The translations under genes and the position numbers were made by a program. Below the pieces are notes generated by a model that searched no databases, was not told where the DNA came from, and saw nothing but the letters and a program-made list of their open reading frames with translations. Source: Actinoplanes palleronii (GTDB lineage Bacteria; Actinomycetota; Actinomycetes; Mycobacteriales; Micromonosporaceae). Taken from it: 64,000 nt of DNA. This document shows, in pieces, positions 43,307 to 52,901 of the stretch. Numbering within the stretch: position 1 is the stretch's first letter; each line of letters opens with the position of its first letter. Location: assembly GCF_016862315.1 (NCBI RefSeq), contig NZ_BOMS01000108.1:52840-116839 (forward strand). The letters are read 5' to 3'.

Positions 43307-45463
43307 ATGCGCCGCTCCCTCATCACCGCGACGGCGGCGGCTCTGCTGCTTGTCACACCCGCTTTCGCGTACGCCGCGCCGGAGCCGTACAACCAGGTCA
43401 CCAACGGCACGTTCGACGCCGTCACCGCGCCCTGGGTCGCCTACGGCGGCGCCTCCGGGAAGCTGTCAGCGGTCGGCGGTCAGGGATGCGTGGACACCGG
43501 GACCGGCACGATCAACCCGTGGGACTCCATGCTCGCCCTGCCCTACCTGCGCATCCAGAACGGAGTGAGCTACACCCTGACGTTCTCGGCGCGCACGACC
43601 GTGCCGATCCCGGTGACGATCGTCTTCCAGCAGAACTCGGGCGCCTACTCGACCGTGTTCGCCTCGACCAAGACCGTCCCGGCCTCGATGACCACGTACA
43701 CGCTGACCGGAACCGGCAAGGGCGAGTTCGCCGACGGGCAGCTCGGGTTCCAGTTCGGCGGGCAGGCCCGGACGACGTTCTGCCTCGACGATGTCAGCCT
43801 GGTCGGCGGCGAGCCGTTCCCGCCGTACGTGCCGGACACCGGGCCGCGGGTACGGGTCAACCAGGTCGGTTACCTGCCGGACGGGCCGAAGGCCGCCACC
43901 GTCGTCACCGCGGCCACCGTGCCGGTGCCGTGGCGGCTCACCGACGCGGCGGGGCGCGTGGTGCGTACCGGAAAGACGACGCCGCGCGGCGTCGACGCGT
44001 CGTCGGGTCAGAACGTGCAGACCCTGGATTTCTCCGGCTTCACGAAAGCCGGTAGCGGTTACACGGTGACCGCCGACGGCGCCACCAGCTACCCGTTCCC
44101 GATCGGCAGGGACATCTACGCGTCGCTGCGCCGCGACAGCAAAACGCTCTTCTACACCCAGCGCAGCGGCACCCCGATCCTCGACGCGGTCGCCCCCGGC
44201 TACGCCCGCGCCGCCGGACACGTCGGTGTGGCTCCCAACCGGGGTGACACGGCGGTGCCCTGCCTCGCCCCGGCCGCGTTTGCCGACAACTGGACCTGCC
44301 CGGCCGGCTACGCCCGCGACGTGACCGGTGGTTGGTACGACGCCGCCGACCACGGCAAATACGTGGTCAACGGCGGCATCGCGGTCGCCCAGCTGCTGTC
44401 CGAGTTCGAGAACGGCAACCGCGACCCCCGGCTGCTCGACGAGATCCGCTGGGAGCTCGACTTCCTGCTCACGATGCAGGTGCCGGACGGCCAGCCGATG
44501 GCCGGCATGGCCTATCACAAGATCACCGACACCAGCTGGACCGGCCTGCCACTCGCCCCGGCCGCCGACGCCAAACCCCGCGCGCTGCACCGTCCGTCCA
44601 CCGCGGCGACCCTCAACCTCGCCGCCGCGGCAGCACAGGGCGCCCGGGTCTTCAAGAAGACCGATCCGGAGTACGCGGCCCGGCTCCTCGCCGCTGCCAC
44701 AACCGCCTACACGGCGGCGCGGGCGAACCCGGCCGTCTACGCGCCCGCCGCCGACACGGCCGGCGGTGGCGCCTACGCCGACTCCGACGTGACCGACGAG
44801 TTCTACTGGGCCGCCGCCGAACTGTTCATCACCACCCGCAACGCTGCCTACCGGCCGGCGCCGACGGCGGGCGCGTTCGACCCGGACGGCTTCTACTGGG
44901 GATCGGTCGCCGCGCTCGGCCGCCTCGACCTGGCCACGCAGAACCACGACCCGTTCGCCGCGCTCTCGGTGATCGCGGCCGCCGAGAAGCTGATCGCGCT
45001 GCAGCGCAAGCAGCCCTACGGCCAGCCCTACGCGCCGGCGACCAACAGATGGGCCTGGGGCTCGAACGGCAACATCCTCAACAACGTCGTCGTGCTGGCC
45101 ACCGCCGCCCGGCTCACCGGCCTCGACCGCTACCGCGACGCCGCCCTCACCGGCGTGGACGTCATCTTCGGCCGCAACGCCCTCAACATCTCCTACGTCA
45201 CCGGCTACGGCACCGTCTACAGCCAGAACCAGCAGAGCCGGATGTACGCCCATCAGCTCGACGCGACCCTGCCGCACCCGCCGGCCGGAACCATCGCGGG
45301 CGGCCCCAACTCGGGCCTGAACGATCCGCTGTCGGCGCTGCGGCTGGCCGGCTGCGCACCCCAGTTCTGCTACATGGACGACATCAACTCCTACGCCACC
45401 AACGAGCTGACCATCAACTGGAACTCGGCGCTCTCCTGGGTCTCGTCGTTCCTCACCCACTGA
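43307..45463 (+). CDS. Secreted GH9 cellulase with N-terminal carbohydrate-binding module
   Basis: A 718-residue protein. Signal peptide (MRRSLITATAAALLLVTPAF, AYA), a CBM4/9-type module (~30-165, beginning NQVTNGTFDA), the cellulase N-terminal Ig-like domain (~180-270, VRVNQVGYLPDGPKAA), then the GH9 barrel with catalytic Asp pair in GGWYDAADHGKYV and the late catalytic Glu in SYATNELTINWN. The ribosome site GGAAGGAG lies in the end of the GH2 gene, so the two form an operon. Confidence 0.95.
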   Translation: MRRSLITATAAALLLVTPAFAYAAPEPYNQVTNGTFDAVTAPWVAYGGASGKLSAVGGQGCVDTGTGTINPWDSMLALPYLRIQNGVSYTLTFSARTTVPIPVTIVFQQNSGAYSTVFASTKTVPASMTTYTLTGTGKGEFADGQLGFQFGGQARTTFCLDDVSLVGGEPFPPYVPDTGPRVRVNQVGYLPDGPKAATVVTAATVPVPWRLTDAAGRVVRTGKTTPRGVDASSGQNVQTLDFSGFTKAGSGYTVTADGATSYPFPIGRDIYASLRRDSKTLFYTQRSGTPILDAVAPGYARAAGHVGVAPNRGDTAVPCLAPAAFADNWTCPAGYARDVTGGWYDAADHGKYVVNGGIAVAQLLSEFENGNRDPRLLDEIRWELDFLLTMQVPDGQPMAGMAYHKITDTSWTGLPLAPAADAKPRALHRPSTAATLNLAAAAAQGARVFKKTDPEYAARLLAAATTAYTAARANPAVYAPAADTAGGGAYADSDVTDEFYWAAAELFITTRNAAYRPAPTAGAFDPDGFYWGSVAALGRLDLATQNHDPFAALSVIAAAEKLIALQRKQPYGQPYAPATNRWAWGSNGNILNNVVVLATAARLTGLDRYRDAALTGVDVIFGRNALNISYVTGYGTVYSQNQQSRMYAHQLDATLPHPPAGTIAGGPNSGLNDPLSALRLAGCAPQFCYMDDINSYATNELTINWNSALSWVSSFLTH

Positions 45464-45599
45464 CCGCGATGCCCGGGAACACACCCGGCGCTGGGTGCCG
45501 CCCACTCTGACCGACCTCCGGCACCACGACGTCCGCCAGCCGTACCGGACCCGGTCAGGAGCGGCAGTCCGGCCGCCAGGAACGTCGCCAGGCGTGGCA

Positions 45600-45690
45600 T
45601 CAGGCGGTGATCTTCATGTGGCTCACGAGCCCGTCCTCGACCCGGAAGACGAAATGGCTCGGTCCGTTGAAACCGCCGTCAAATATTTCA
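45600..45690 (-). pseudogene. C-terminal remnant of a SnoaL/NTF2-like protein
   Basis: The minus strand reads HLNEIFDGGFNGPSHFVFRV then EDGLVSHMKITA and a stop at 45600, typical of the last two strands of SnoaL-like proteins. The frame has no upstream continuation: it runs into the end of the low-GC gene at 45688. It is the leftover of a gene cut by insertion or deletion. Confidence 0.55.
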
Positions 45691-46464
45691 TTCAGATGCT
45701 GCGTATCGGGCTTCAATCAACTCACGGAGCTCGCTGAACGCCTCGACCCTACGGAAATTATCCGGCCACCCGAACGCCCGGTAGAGCTGCTGAGTGTATT
45801 GAATGTCCAAGTCGCTCTCCCAGTCGGGATCGCTCTGCATCATGATTTCCTCCTTGCTCACCTCTTCGTCCGGTTCTCCCGGACGCATCCCCACCGCTTC
45901 GAGCTCGACCATGTCCATGTGCGGTATAGGGATGATCTCAAGATTCCGGTACTTTCTCTTCAACTCTTCGAAATATTCTTTGATGTCCTGAATGATCGGT
46001 TCATTTCCACCTCGGATCTCTACTTCGATGACCTTGCCGTGCAATACGTCGAGAAAAAGGGTTCGGCCCCCGCTCTCGCGGCCCTCAGAAAAAATGAAGA
46101 CGTGGTCGGGAACGGATTCATCGCCTCCGTCGGACACGTACTCCCAGAGGTATTCACTCTCCGTGAGAATTTCGCTGTCGAACGTGGTGTAGTCGAGCAG
46201 GCAGGATTTGTAGTGGATTTGTCCCAGGCTGTCCTCGTGGCTATCGAAGCTGCGGAGGTACGGGAGGTTTCTCAGAACCTCAATGACAAGTTCGGACTTG
46301 AAGCCGGCACAGTTCTCGGGTGTGTAACTGGGCCACCCTCCCGGTGGCGGCATCTCGAGACCGGCGGAGTCGCGGTGCAGAGTCGTCAGAAAGGTCAGGA
46401 ATTCCAGGACGACGGCGCCTATCTCGGAGGCCGAGTAAACCGGAGACTTTCCTGCGTCAGGCAT
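45688..46464 (-). CDS. Low-GC orphan protein of unknown function, probable recent acquisition
   Basis: A 258-residue acidic protein starting at ATG 46464 with AAAGGA 5 bases before it. It has no signal peptide or membrane segment. Recognisable blocks are MPPPGGWPSYTPENCAG, a central LPYLRSF...IHYKSCLLDY segment, a basic stretch EELKRKYRNLE, and an acidic tail. I do not recognise a family with confidence; a SMI1/KNR4-like or fungal-type hypothetical protein is possible. Base composition is far lower in GC than all neighbours (25 of 60 bases G or C at 45961-46020), codon use is different, and it adjoins a truncated gene, all signs of transfer. Confidence 0.75.
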   Translation of the reverse strand: MPDAGKSPVYSASEIGAVVLEFLTFLTTLHRDSAGLEMPPPGGWPSYTPENCAGFKSELVIEVLRNLPYLRSFDSHEDSLGQIHYKSCLLDYTTFDSEILTESEYLWEYVSDGGDESVPDHVFIFSEGRESGGRTLFLDVLHGKVIEVEIRGGNEPIIQDIKEYFEELKRKYRNLEIIPIPHMDMVELEAVGMRPGEPDEEVSKEEIMMQSDPDWESDLDIQYTQQLYRAFGWPDNFRRVEAFSELRELIEARYAASE

Positions 46465-46831
46465 TTCTTATCCTTTGTGATGGCAAATTATCGCGTGAGC
46501 GATGTGGATCTTAACAGGCGCGGATTACCACAAACATTGTCAATGCCGACAGCCCAGGGCAGCAGAAGGAGGCCTCGCGGTAGAACGTCCATGCCGGCGC
46601 TCACAAGAACCGCCGCCGGAGCCCCGAGGCGTCCCCGGCGCAAGCCACGGCCGGGCACCGGCTCCAGCGTCGGGTTTCCGGCTTGCCGGGCCGCCGACGG
46701 CGAGTCACCGCGTAGCCTGCCGGTGGTAGGCGCCGGTCGGTCTTCCCCGCCGGCGCGTCATAGGCACGACAGCCCCCGACCGCGCGACGGCCCGGCCCGC
46801 GCAGTCCACTCCGCACGATCGGAGGACCGGC
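46465..46831. other. Intergenic, transition from low to high GC
   Basis: The first ~90 bases share the lower GC of the orphan gene and probably contain its promoter; the rest is GC-rich. No gene with a ribosome site was found. Confidence 0.4.
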
Positions 46832-47311
46832 ATGCCCCGCAACCGGCTCGACGACGAGGACGTCGACCTCGTGGTGGACCTCGCCCGCGCCACCATCGTC
46901 CAGGTGGCACCCGCCGAAATGCCGGTTTTCGAGGCCACCGCGACCGCCTACCGGGCCGACCCGCGGGCCCGCCGCACGCCACGCGCCGGTGACATGCTCG
47001 GGTTCGGCGCCGATCAGGTGGCCGCGATGGCACCCGTCGTGCTGCCGATCGCGGCCGCCGCGCTGGACGGGGTGCTCGCCGAGCTCGGTTCCTCGATGGC
47101 GGAACGGTCCAAGGCGAAAGCCCGGGACGTGGTGCGCCGCCTGCTGCGGCGGGACGGCACCCCGGAGATCCCGCCGCTGAGCCGGGAACAGTTGAGCCGG
47201 GTCCGGCGCACGGCGTACGAAAAGGCGGTCAGTCTGCAGCTGCCCGCGGAGACCGGCGCGCTGCTGGCTGATGCCGTGGCGGGTGCGCTGGCCCTGGGTG
47301 ACGGCGGCTGA
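46832..47311 (+). CDS. Hypothetical alpha-helical protein upstream of the protease-WD40 gene
   Basis: A 159-residue protein with GGAGG before ATG 46832. It is mostly helical with a hydrophobic centre (QVAAMAPVVLPIAAAALDGV) and a basic stretch (SKAKARDVVRRLLRRDG); no signal peptide. No family recognised. It ends 3 bases before the start of the large membrane protein, so the two are one operon and probably act together. Confidence 0.8.
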   Translation: MPRNRLDDEDVDLVVDLARATIVQVAPAEMPVFEATATAYRADPRARRTPRAGDMLGFGADQVAAMAPVVLPIAAAALDGVLAELGSSMAERSKAKARDVVRRLLRRDGTPEIPPLSREQLSRVRRTAYEKAVSLQLPAETGALLADAVAGALALGDGG

Positions 47312-47314
47312 GCC

Positions 47315-50300
47315 GTGGCCGCCCAACCGGTGCGCGCCGTCGGGGTCTGGGACACGCGGCTGCGATTCACCCTGCTGGTGCTCTGTGCCGTGGCGGCCGC
47401 CCTGTTCTCCTTCCGCTGGTCGATGTACCTGGTCGTGGACGACTTCCAGGAGTTCACCACGACCACCGGCTGCTGGGAGCGAGCGGCCGCGGAAACCGGC
47501 TTCGCCGAGGAGCTGGACAGCCAGCTCGCCCGCAATCGGGTGTACGACCAGTGCGCGGCGCACGTCTACGCCACCCGCGGCGCGATCGGGCTCGCCGGGG
47601 TCGCGGCGGTGCTCGCCGTCGCCGCGGCCGCCGCGCTGCTCTGGCCCCGGTGGCGGATCCGGCGCCGCCGCCTGACGCCGCTGGACCCGGCCGCCTTCGC
47701 GCCGGTCACCGCCCGGGTTGCCGAGCTCGCCGACGAGGCCGGCCTGCGGTGTGCTCCCCGGCTGCTGTGGAATCCGCTGGACCCGAGGGCGAGTGCTCTG
47801 GCTGTCCGGTCGTTCGGCCGGTCCTCGATCGCTATGGGCGCGGGACTGCTGTCGCTGTTCTATACCGACCGCTGCTCGTTCGACGCCGTGGTCCGGCACG
47901 AGTGCGGGCATCTGGCCAACCGGGATGTCGGGGTCACCGCCATCACGGTGACGATCGTGCCGGCCGTGGCCGTCGTGGCCGGTACCCCGTTCCTGGTCGC
48001 GGCTGCCGGCACACTGCGTTTCCTGTGGTGGCCGCTCACCTGGCGGCTGGTGGTGCTCGGCCTGCTCGTGTACCTGGTGCGCAACTCGGTGCTGCGGGTC
48101 CGGGAGCACTACGCGGACCTGGCGGCCGCCCGGACCGCCGAGCAGTCGGCGGGTCTGCGCGACGTGCTGGCCCGGCTGCGGCCGCCGCGCGGCGGACGGC
48201 TGGGCGCGGCCCTCTCCTACCATCCGTCCCCGGCCCGGCGCCTGGCGGTGATGGCCGATCCGCGGCTGGTCTCGCGGCCGTCGCCGGGGGTGCTGTTCGT
48301 GTTCGCGGCTCTGGTCTCGGCTGCCCTGGCACCGGTGCAGAGTCTGGCGAGCGGCCTCGCCCCGGCCTGGGTGCCGGCGAGTGCCGCGACCGCCGTCGTG
48401 CTGCTCGTCCCGATGCTCGGCGCTCTGATCGGCGTCGAGGTGTGGCGGGAGACCGCGGAGTGGCACCGGCCGGGCGGCGGGCGGCGACGGGTTTCGGCGG
48501 CCCTGCTCGGCGCGGCGGCGGGAGCCGGCGTGGTGCTGGGCGGCACGCTCGCCGTCACCCTCGACCCCGACCACGACGTCCGCACCGCCGGTCTGCTCCC
48601 GGACAACCTGCTCGGTGTCGTCGCCGCGGCGAGCACCGTCCTGGCGAGCGCGCTGGCCGCCGCATGGTTGCGGACGGCCGCCGAAGCCGTCGGCGTGGGC
48701 CGCGCCCGACGCTGGCAGGCCGTCGGCGGGGTGCTCGGCGCGGTGGTGTTCACCTGGGCGCTGTACGCCACCGTGGACCTGGGCTGGGAGGCCGAGGGGG
48801 TGCACACACCGCTCGGTGAGCTGACTCTCGCCGAGATCGGCGGTGAGCGCGCCTGGCTCGGCACCTCCTTCTCCGAGGTTTCCCACTGGCGGCTCACCAT
48901 GGTGCTGGTCATCGCGCTCTGGGCGGCGCCGCTCGCCGTTCTGGTGATCCGGCAACGCCGTGCGGGCGCGGCGGCCGCGGGTGAGGTGTCCGGATCGAGC
49001 AGCGCGGTCGCCGGGAGCTGGCGCCGTGCCGCGACCTGGGGTGCGGTGGCCGGCCTCGCGGCGAGTGCGGGCCTGGCTGTCCTGCAGGCCGCCCAGGCCG
49101 GGCAGTGGGAGACCGCCGACCCGACCCGGGTCGTGGTCATGAACGCCGCCGTCACCCAGCTCAGCACGGCAGCGGTGGCCGCGACGGCCGGCGTGCTGGT
49201 CACCCTGCGCCACCGGGGCGACGGCGGGGTGGCCGGGCTGCTGGGATTGTGCGTGGCATGGGTGTGCGGGGTCGTCGTGCTCGCCGTGGCGATCCCGAAG
49301 GGCTGGGCGTACCACGCGGTCGTGGACGTAGAGGCCATCGAGAGCCGGCTCGGCAGGTTCGCCACCACCGCGGTGCTCGCCGCCGCCCCCGCGGTCGCGC
49401 TGGCCACGCTGATCCGGCCGCGACTGCCGCGAGCGCTACAACTGCCGGACACCGCGCCGGCCGCGAGACCAGCCGCGTTTCGGCCATCACCGCGAGGCGC
49501 CGGGACCCTGGCCGCCGTCCTGGCTCTGATCGTCGTCGCGGCCACCGCCGCCGGCCTCAGCCGCGACGGTGACGTCACCACGACCCGCCGCGTGCTGGCC
49601 GAGGCGGAGCAGATCCGGTCCACCGACGCCGCCCTCGCCGCCCAGCTGGATCTGACCGGTTACCGGATGCGGCCCACTCCGCTGGGTTACGGCCGGCTGC
49701 TCTCGGCGGAGAACGCCGCCCTGTCCACCGCGTTGCCGAAACTGCCCGGCGCGGTCACCTCGGTGGCCTACAGCGCGGACGGCAGGACGATCGCGGCGGC
49801 CGGAGCCTTTGCGACGGTGTCACTGTGGAACGTCGCCGATCCGCACCACCCGGTCCGGTGGGGAGGGCTGCCGACCGGGCACCGCGGCACGATCACCACG
49901 ATCGCCCTCGGCCGGGAGGGTGATCTCCTGGTCACCGGCGGCACGGACCGCACCGTGGAGATCCTGCACTTCGGCGAGTCCGGGGTCTACGACTCGCAAA
50001 GCCTCAAGCTGGACGGCCCGGTCACTGCGGTGGCGGTCGCACCCGACGACGGGTTCCTCGTGGCGGGCACCCAGGCGGGCACCGTGTGGCTGGTCGACCT
50101 GCGCGAGTTCGGCCGTCCGGCGCTGCTCGGCGTGCCGCTCACCGGACCGGCCGGCTCGGTGATTACGCTGGCACTCAACCCCTCCGGACGGCTGCTGGCC
50201 ACCGGCGGCATCGACGGCCGGGCACGGCTGTGGGACCTCACCGACCCGGCCGAGCCAGTCGCCGCTGCGAAACCGTGGACCGCTCACCGGGCGGCGATCG

Positions 50301-51688
50301 AAAGCCTCGCGTTCCGCCCGGGCGGCCGGATGCTGGCGACCGGGTCCGGCGACTACACCGTCCGGCTGTGGGACCTGACCCGCCCGGCCCGTCCCACTGC
50401 GACCGGCGAGCCGCTGCGCGGGCCGGGCGGGCGCGTGGGCGCGCTGGCGTTCCGCCCGGACGGGCAGGTGCTGGCCAGCGGTGCTGACGACACCACGGTA
50501 CGACTGTGGAACGTCACCACCACCCGTCCCCGGCCGCTCGGCGCACCGCTCGCCGGACACGCCGACCGGGTCTCGGCGCTCGCTTTCGGCCCGGACGGCC
50601 GCCACCTGCTGAGTGGCGGCTACGACCAAGCCGCCCGGCTCTGGGAGCTGCCCGCAACACTGCTCGTCGGACACCGAGACGTCGTCAACACGGTCGCCCT
50701 GAGCCCTGCCGGCGGGCTGCTGGCCAGCGCCGGCGAGGACCGGACGATCCGGCTCTGGAACGTCACCGACCCGGCCCGCCCGGCACCGGTGGGCACCCCG
50801 CTGACCGGACACCGCGGGCCGATCGCCGACGTCCGGTTCAGCCCGGACGGCCGGCTGCTCGCCTCCGCCGGCTTGGACCGGACGGTGCGCCTCTGGAGCA
50901 CCTCCGGCGCCGCGCTCGCCACGGTGCCCCGCACGTCCGGCGTCTACGGCGTGGGGTTCGCGCCGGACGGCCGCACCCTCGCCGTCGCCGAGGAGTCCGG
51001 CACGGTGAGTCTGTGGAACGTGCGCGACCCGCGCCGCCCGGTCAGTGCCGGGCCACCACTGCGCCCGGATGCCGGAACCGCCACCTACGTCGCGTTCCAC
51101 CCGGACGGGCGGGTCCTGGTCAGCTCGCACGGGGACACCACGGTCCGGCTCTGGGACGTCGGCGACCCGGCACACCCGGTGGCACTGGGCAAACCGCTCA
51201 CCGGACACACCAACTGGGTGAGCTCGGCAACCTTCCGCCCGGACGGGCGGACCCTGGTCTCAGGCGGCTACGACAACACCGTCCGGCTCTGGGACATCAC
51301 CGATCCGGCGCACGCCACCGCGCTCGGCCCGCCGCTGACCGGGCACCGCGGGGTGGTCATGCTCGTCGCGTTCAGCCCGGACGGGCGGATGGTGGCCAGC
51401 GCCGGCGCCGATCACACCGTCCGGCTCTGGACCATCGGCCCGCACGGCGCCACCGCGGCCAGTGCGGACCTCACCGCACACCAGGATCAGGTGACCAGCA
51501 TCGCGTTCGGCGCCGACGGGCGGCTGCTCGCGGCCGCCGGGGCGGACGGCGTGGTCAGCGTGTGGGATCTGCGGGCCGAGACAGCCGCCGGGCGGATCTG
51601 CGCCACCACCGGTGACGTGCTCACCTACGACGCCTGGGTGCGGCACGTCGACCAGCACGCCGGCTACCAGCCGCCCTGCGGCACCTGA
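47315..51688 (+). CDS. Membrane M48 metalloprotease fused to a 14-repeat WD40 double propeller
   Basis: A 1457-residue protein. Two membrane helices in the first ~110 residues precede an M48 domain with zinc motif HECGH (~194) followed by LANRDVGV, then many further membrane helices to ~760 in two blocks. From ~810 to 1440 I count 14 WD40 repeats, each with a pattern like DGRLLASAGLDRTVRLW, enough for two seven-blade propellers. The start is GTG 47315. M48 domains alone (HtpX/Ste24 type) act in membrane protein quality control; the propellers could bind substrates or partners. By membrane topology the propeller side is uncertain. Confidence 0.9.
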   Translation: MAAQPVRAVGVWDTRLRFTLLVLCAVAAALFSFRWSMYLVVDDFQEFTTTTGCWERAAAETGFAEELDSQLARNRVYDQCAAHVYATRGAIGLAGVAAVLAVAAAAALLWPRWRIRRRRLTPLDPAAFAPVTARVAELADEAGLRCAPRLLWNPLDPRASALAVRSFGRSSIAMGAGLLSLFYTDRCSFDAVVRHECGHLANRDVGVTAITVTIVPAVAVVAGTPFLVAAAGTLRFLWWPLTWRLVVLGLLVYLVRNSVLRVREHYADLAAARTAEQSAGLRDVLARLRPPRGGRLGAALSYHPSPARRLAVMADPRLVSRPSPGVLFVFAALVSAALAPVQSLASGLAPAWVPASAATAVVLLVPMLGALIGVEVWRETAEWHRPGGGRRRVSAALLGAAAGAGVVLGGTLAVTLDPDHDVRTAGLLPDNLLGVVAAASTVLASALAAAWLRTAAEAVGVGRARRWQAVGGVLGAVVFTWALYATVDLGWEAEGVHTPLGELTLAEIGGERAWLGTSFSEVSHWRLTMVLVIALWAAPLAVLVIRQRRAGAAAAGEVSGSSSAVAGSWRRAATWGAVAGLAASAGLAVLQAAQAGQWETADPTRVVVMNAAVTQLSTAAVAATAGVLVTLRHRGDGGVAGLLGLCVAWVCGVVVLAVAIPKGWAYHAVVDVEAIESRLGRFATTAVLAAAPAVALATLIRPRLPRALQLPDTAPAARPAAFRPSPRGAGTLAAVLALIVVAATAAGLSRDGDVTTTRRVLAEAEQIRSTDAALAAQLDLTGYRMRPTPLGYGRLLSAENAALSTALPKLPGAVTSVAYSADGRTIAAAGAFATVSLWNVADPHHPVRWGGLPTGHRGTITTIALGREGDLLVTGGTDRTVEILHFGESGVYDSQSLKLDGPVTAVAVAPDDGFLVAGTQAGTVWLVDLREFGRPALLGVPLTGPAGSVITLALNPSGRLLATGGIDGRARLWDLTDPAEPVAAAKPWTAHRAAIESLAFRPGGRMLATGSGDYTVRLWDLTRPARPTATGEPLRGPGGRVGALAFRPDGQVLASGADDTTVRLWNVTTTRPRPLGAPLAGHADRVSALAFGPDGRHLLSGGYDQAARLWELPATLLVGHRDVVNTVALSPAGGLLASAGEDRTIRLWNVTDPARPAPVGTPLTGHRGPIADVRFSPDGRLLASAGLDRTVRLWSTSGAALATVPRTSGVYGVGFAPDGRTLAVAEESGTVSLWNVRDPRRPVSAGPPLRPDAGTATYVAFHPDGRVLVSSHGDTTVRLWDVGDPAHPVALGKPLTGHTNWVSSATFRPDGRTLVSGGYDNTVRLWDITDPAHATALGPPLTGHRGVVMLVAFSPDGRMVASAGADHTVRLWTIGPHGATAASADLTAHQDQVTSIAFGADGRLLAAAGADGVVSVWDLRAETAAGRICATTGDVLTYDAWVRHVDQHAGYQPPCGT

Positions 51689-51905
51689 CGTCCGCTTTCC
51701 GGTGACCCCGCCGCTCCCCGATCGCGGGGCATCACGCGTTGTCGACCCCTCTGGCCTGCGGAAATTCGCCGGCCGGGCGACGGCGCGTGATCGTCGGAGT
51801 GACCGGCCACACAGGTCGTACAAATTTGAAATAACCTGGGTGGGGGTGTGGTTGAGCGGGATAACGGCCCACAAAGAGCCGGGAAAACCCCAGGGAGCGG
51901 TTCTC
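51689..51905. other. Intergenic, nothing recognised
   Basis: A GC-rich gap between the protease-WD40 gene and the NmrA-like gene. The NmrA ribosome site (GGGAG) is at its end. Confidence 0.4.
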
Positions 51906-52850
51906 ATGGCAAGCAAGACGATCGCGGTTGTCGGCGCTACTGGTGCTCAGGGCAGTGGTGTGGTGCGGGCCATCCTGGCCGGCGGCGGCGAGTTCACGGT
52001 GCGGGCGTTGACCCGGGACGTGACCTCGGCCAAGGCGCGTGAGCTGGCCGCGTTAGGCGCTGAAGTGGTAACCGGTGACTATTCCGATCCGGCGGGTCTG
52101 GCCGAGGCGTTCGAAGGCGCGCACGGGGCATTCCTGGTCACCGACTTCTGGACCCACATGGACCCGGAAAAGGAGCAGGCGTACGTCCGGAATCTGATCG
52201 ACGCGGTCCAGAAGGCCGGCGTGAAGCACGTCGTCTGGTCGACGCTGGAGGACACCCGGGAGCTGATCCCGGTCGACGACCCGCGGATGCCGACCCTGCT
52301 GGGTAAGTACAAGGTGCCGCACTTCGACGCCAAGGCCGAAGCGGACGCGTTCTTCACCGAGTCCGGCGTGCCGACGACGTTCCTGCGGACCACGTTCTAC
52401 TACGAGAACCTGGCCGACGCCCTCGCCCCGGCCCGCGACGCACAAGGCCGGCTGGTCCTGAACATCCCGATGGGCGACGCACCCCTGGCCGGGATCGCAT
52501 CCGGTGACATCGGCCGGGTCGCAGTGTCGATCTTCCGCGGTGGCAATGAGTTCATCGGCCGCACGGTCAGCATCGCCGGTGACGTCCTGACCGGTGACCA
52601 GATCGCTGCAGCGTTGGGTGACGCGCTGGGGGAGCCGGTCGAGTACCGGCCGGTCACCCACGATCAGTTCCGGGCGTTCGGGTTCCCGGGTGCGGATGAG
52701 TACGGCAACATGCTGCAGTACTACACCGAGTTCGCCGACGAGTTCACCTCGCCGCGTGACCCGGCCCGGGTGCGGGAGCTGACCCCGGAGGTCCAGTCGC
52801 TACGCGAGTGGCTGGCCACCGCCGGCTACCGCCTCCCGACCGCCGCCTGA
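51906..52850 (+). CDS. NmrA-like NAD(P)-binding protein
   Basis: A 314-residue Rossmann protein. ATG 51906 with GGGAG upstream gives TIAVVGATGAQGSGVV, the NAD(P)-binding loop, and VEST-like WSTLEDTREL replaces the Tyr-x3-Lys centre of active reductases. The family includes redox-sensing regulators (NmrA, HSCARG) and isoflavone-type reductases. It is monocistronic and ends at a strong terminator. Confidence 0.87.
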   Translation: MASKTIAVVGATGAQGSGVVRAILAGGGEFTVRALTRDVTSAKARELAALGAEVVTGDYSDPAGLAEAFEGAHGAFLVTDFWTHMDPEKEQAYVRNLIDAVQKAGVKHVVWSTLEDTRELIPVDDPRMPTLLGKYKVPHFDAKAEADAFFTESGVPTTFLRTTFYYENLADALAPARDAQGRLVLNIPMGDAPLAGIASGDIGRVAVSIFRGGNEFIGRTVSIAGDVLTGDQIAAALGDALGEPVEYRPVTHDQFRAFGFPGADEYGNMLQYYTEFADEFTSPRDPARVRELTPEVQSLREWLATAGYRLPTAA

Positions 52851-52863
52851 CAGCAGACACACC

Positions 52864-52899
52864 AGCGAGGACGTGACCGACAACGGTCACGTCCTCGCT
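52864..52899. terminator. Strong bidirectional terminator, 15-base perfect arms
   Basis: AGCGAGGACGTGACC pairs exactly with GGTCACGTCCTCGCT around GACAAC. It lies between the convergent NmrA-like gene and the small gene at 52902. Confidence 0.8.
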
Positions 52900-52901
52900 C
52901 G

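Noticed and set aside
40777..43425. 882-codon minus-strand frame across the regulator and GH2 genes
   Set aside because: Compositional shadow of the plus-strand genes, with repetitive Val/Gly/Arg content and no recognisable motif.
46601..49315. 904-codon minus-strand frame opposite the M48-WD40 gene
   Set aside because: Low-complexity Arg/Gln/Gly translation with no motif; the M48 and WD40 signatures on the plus strand are decisive.
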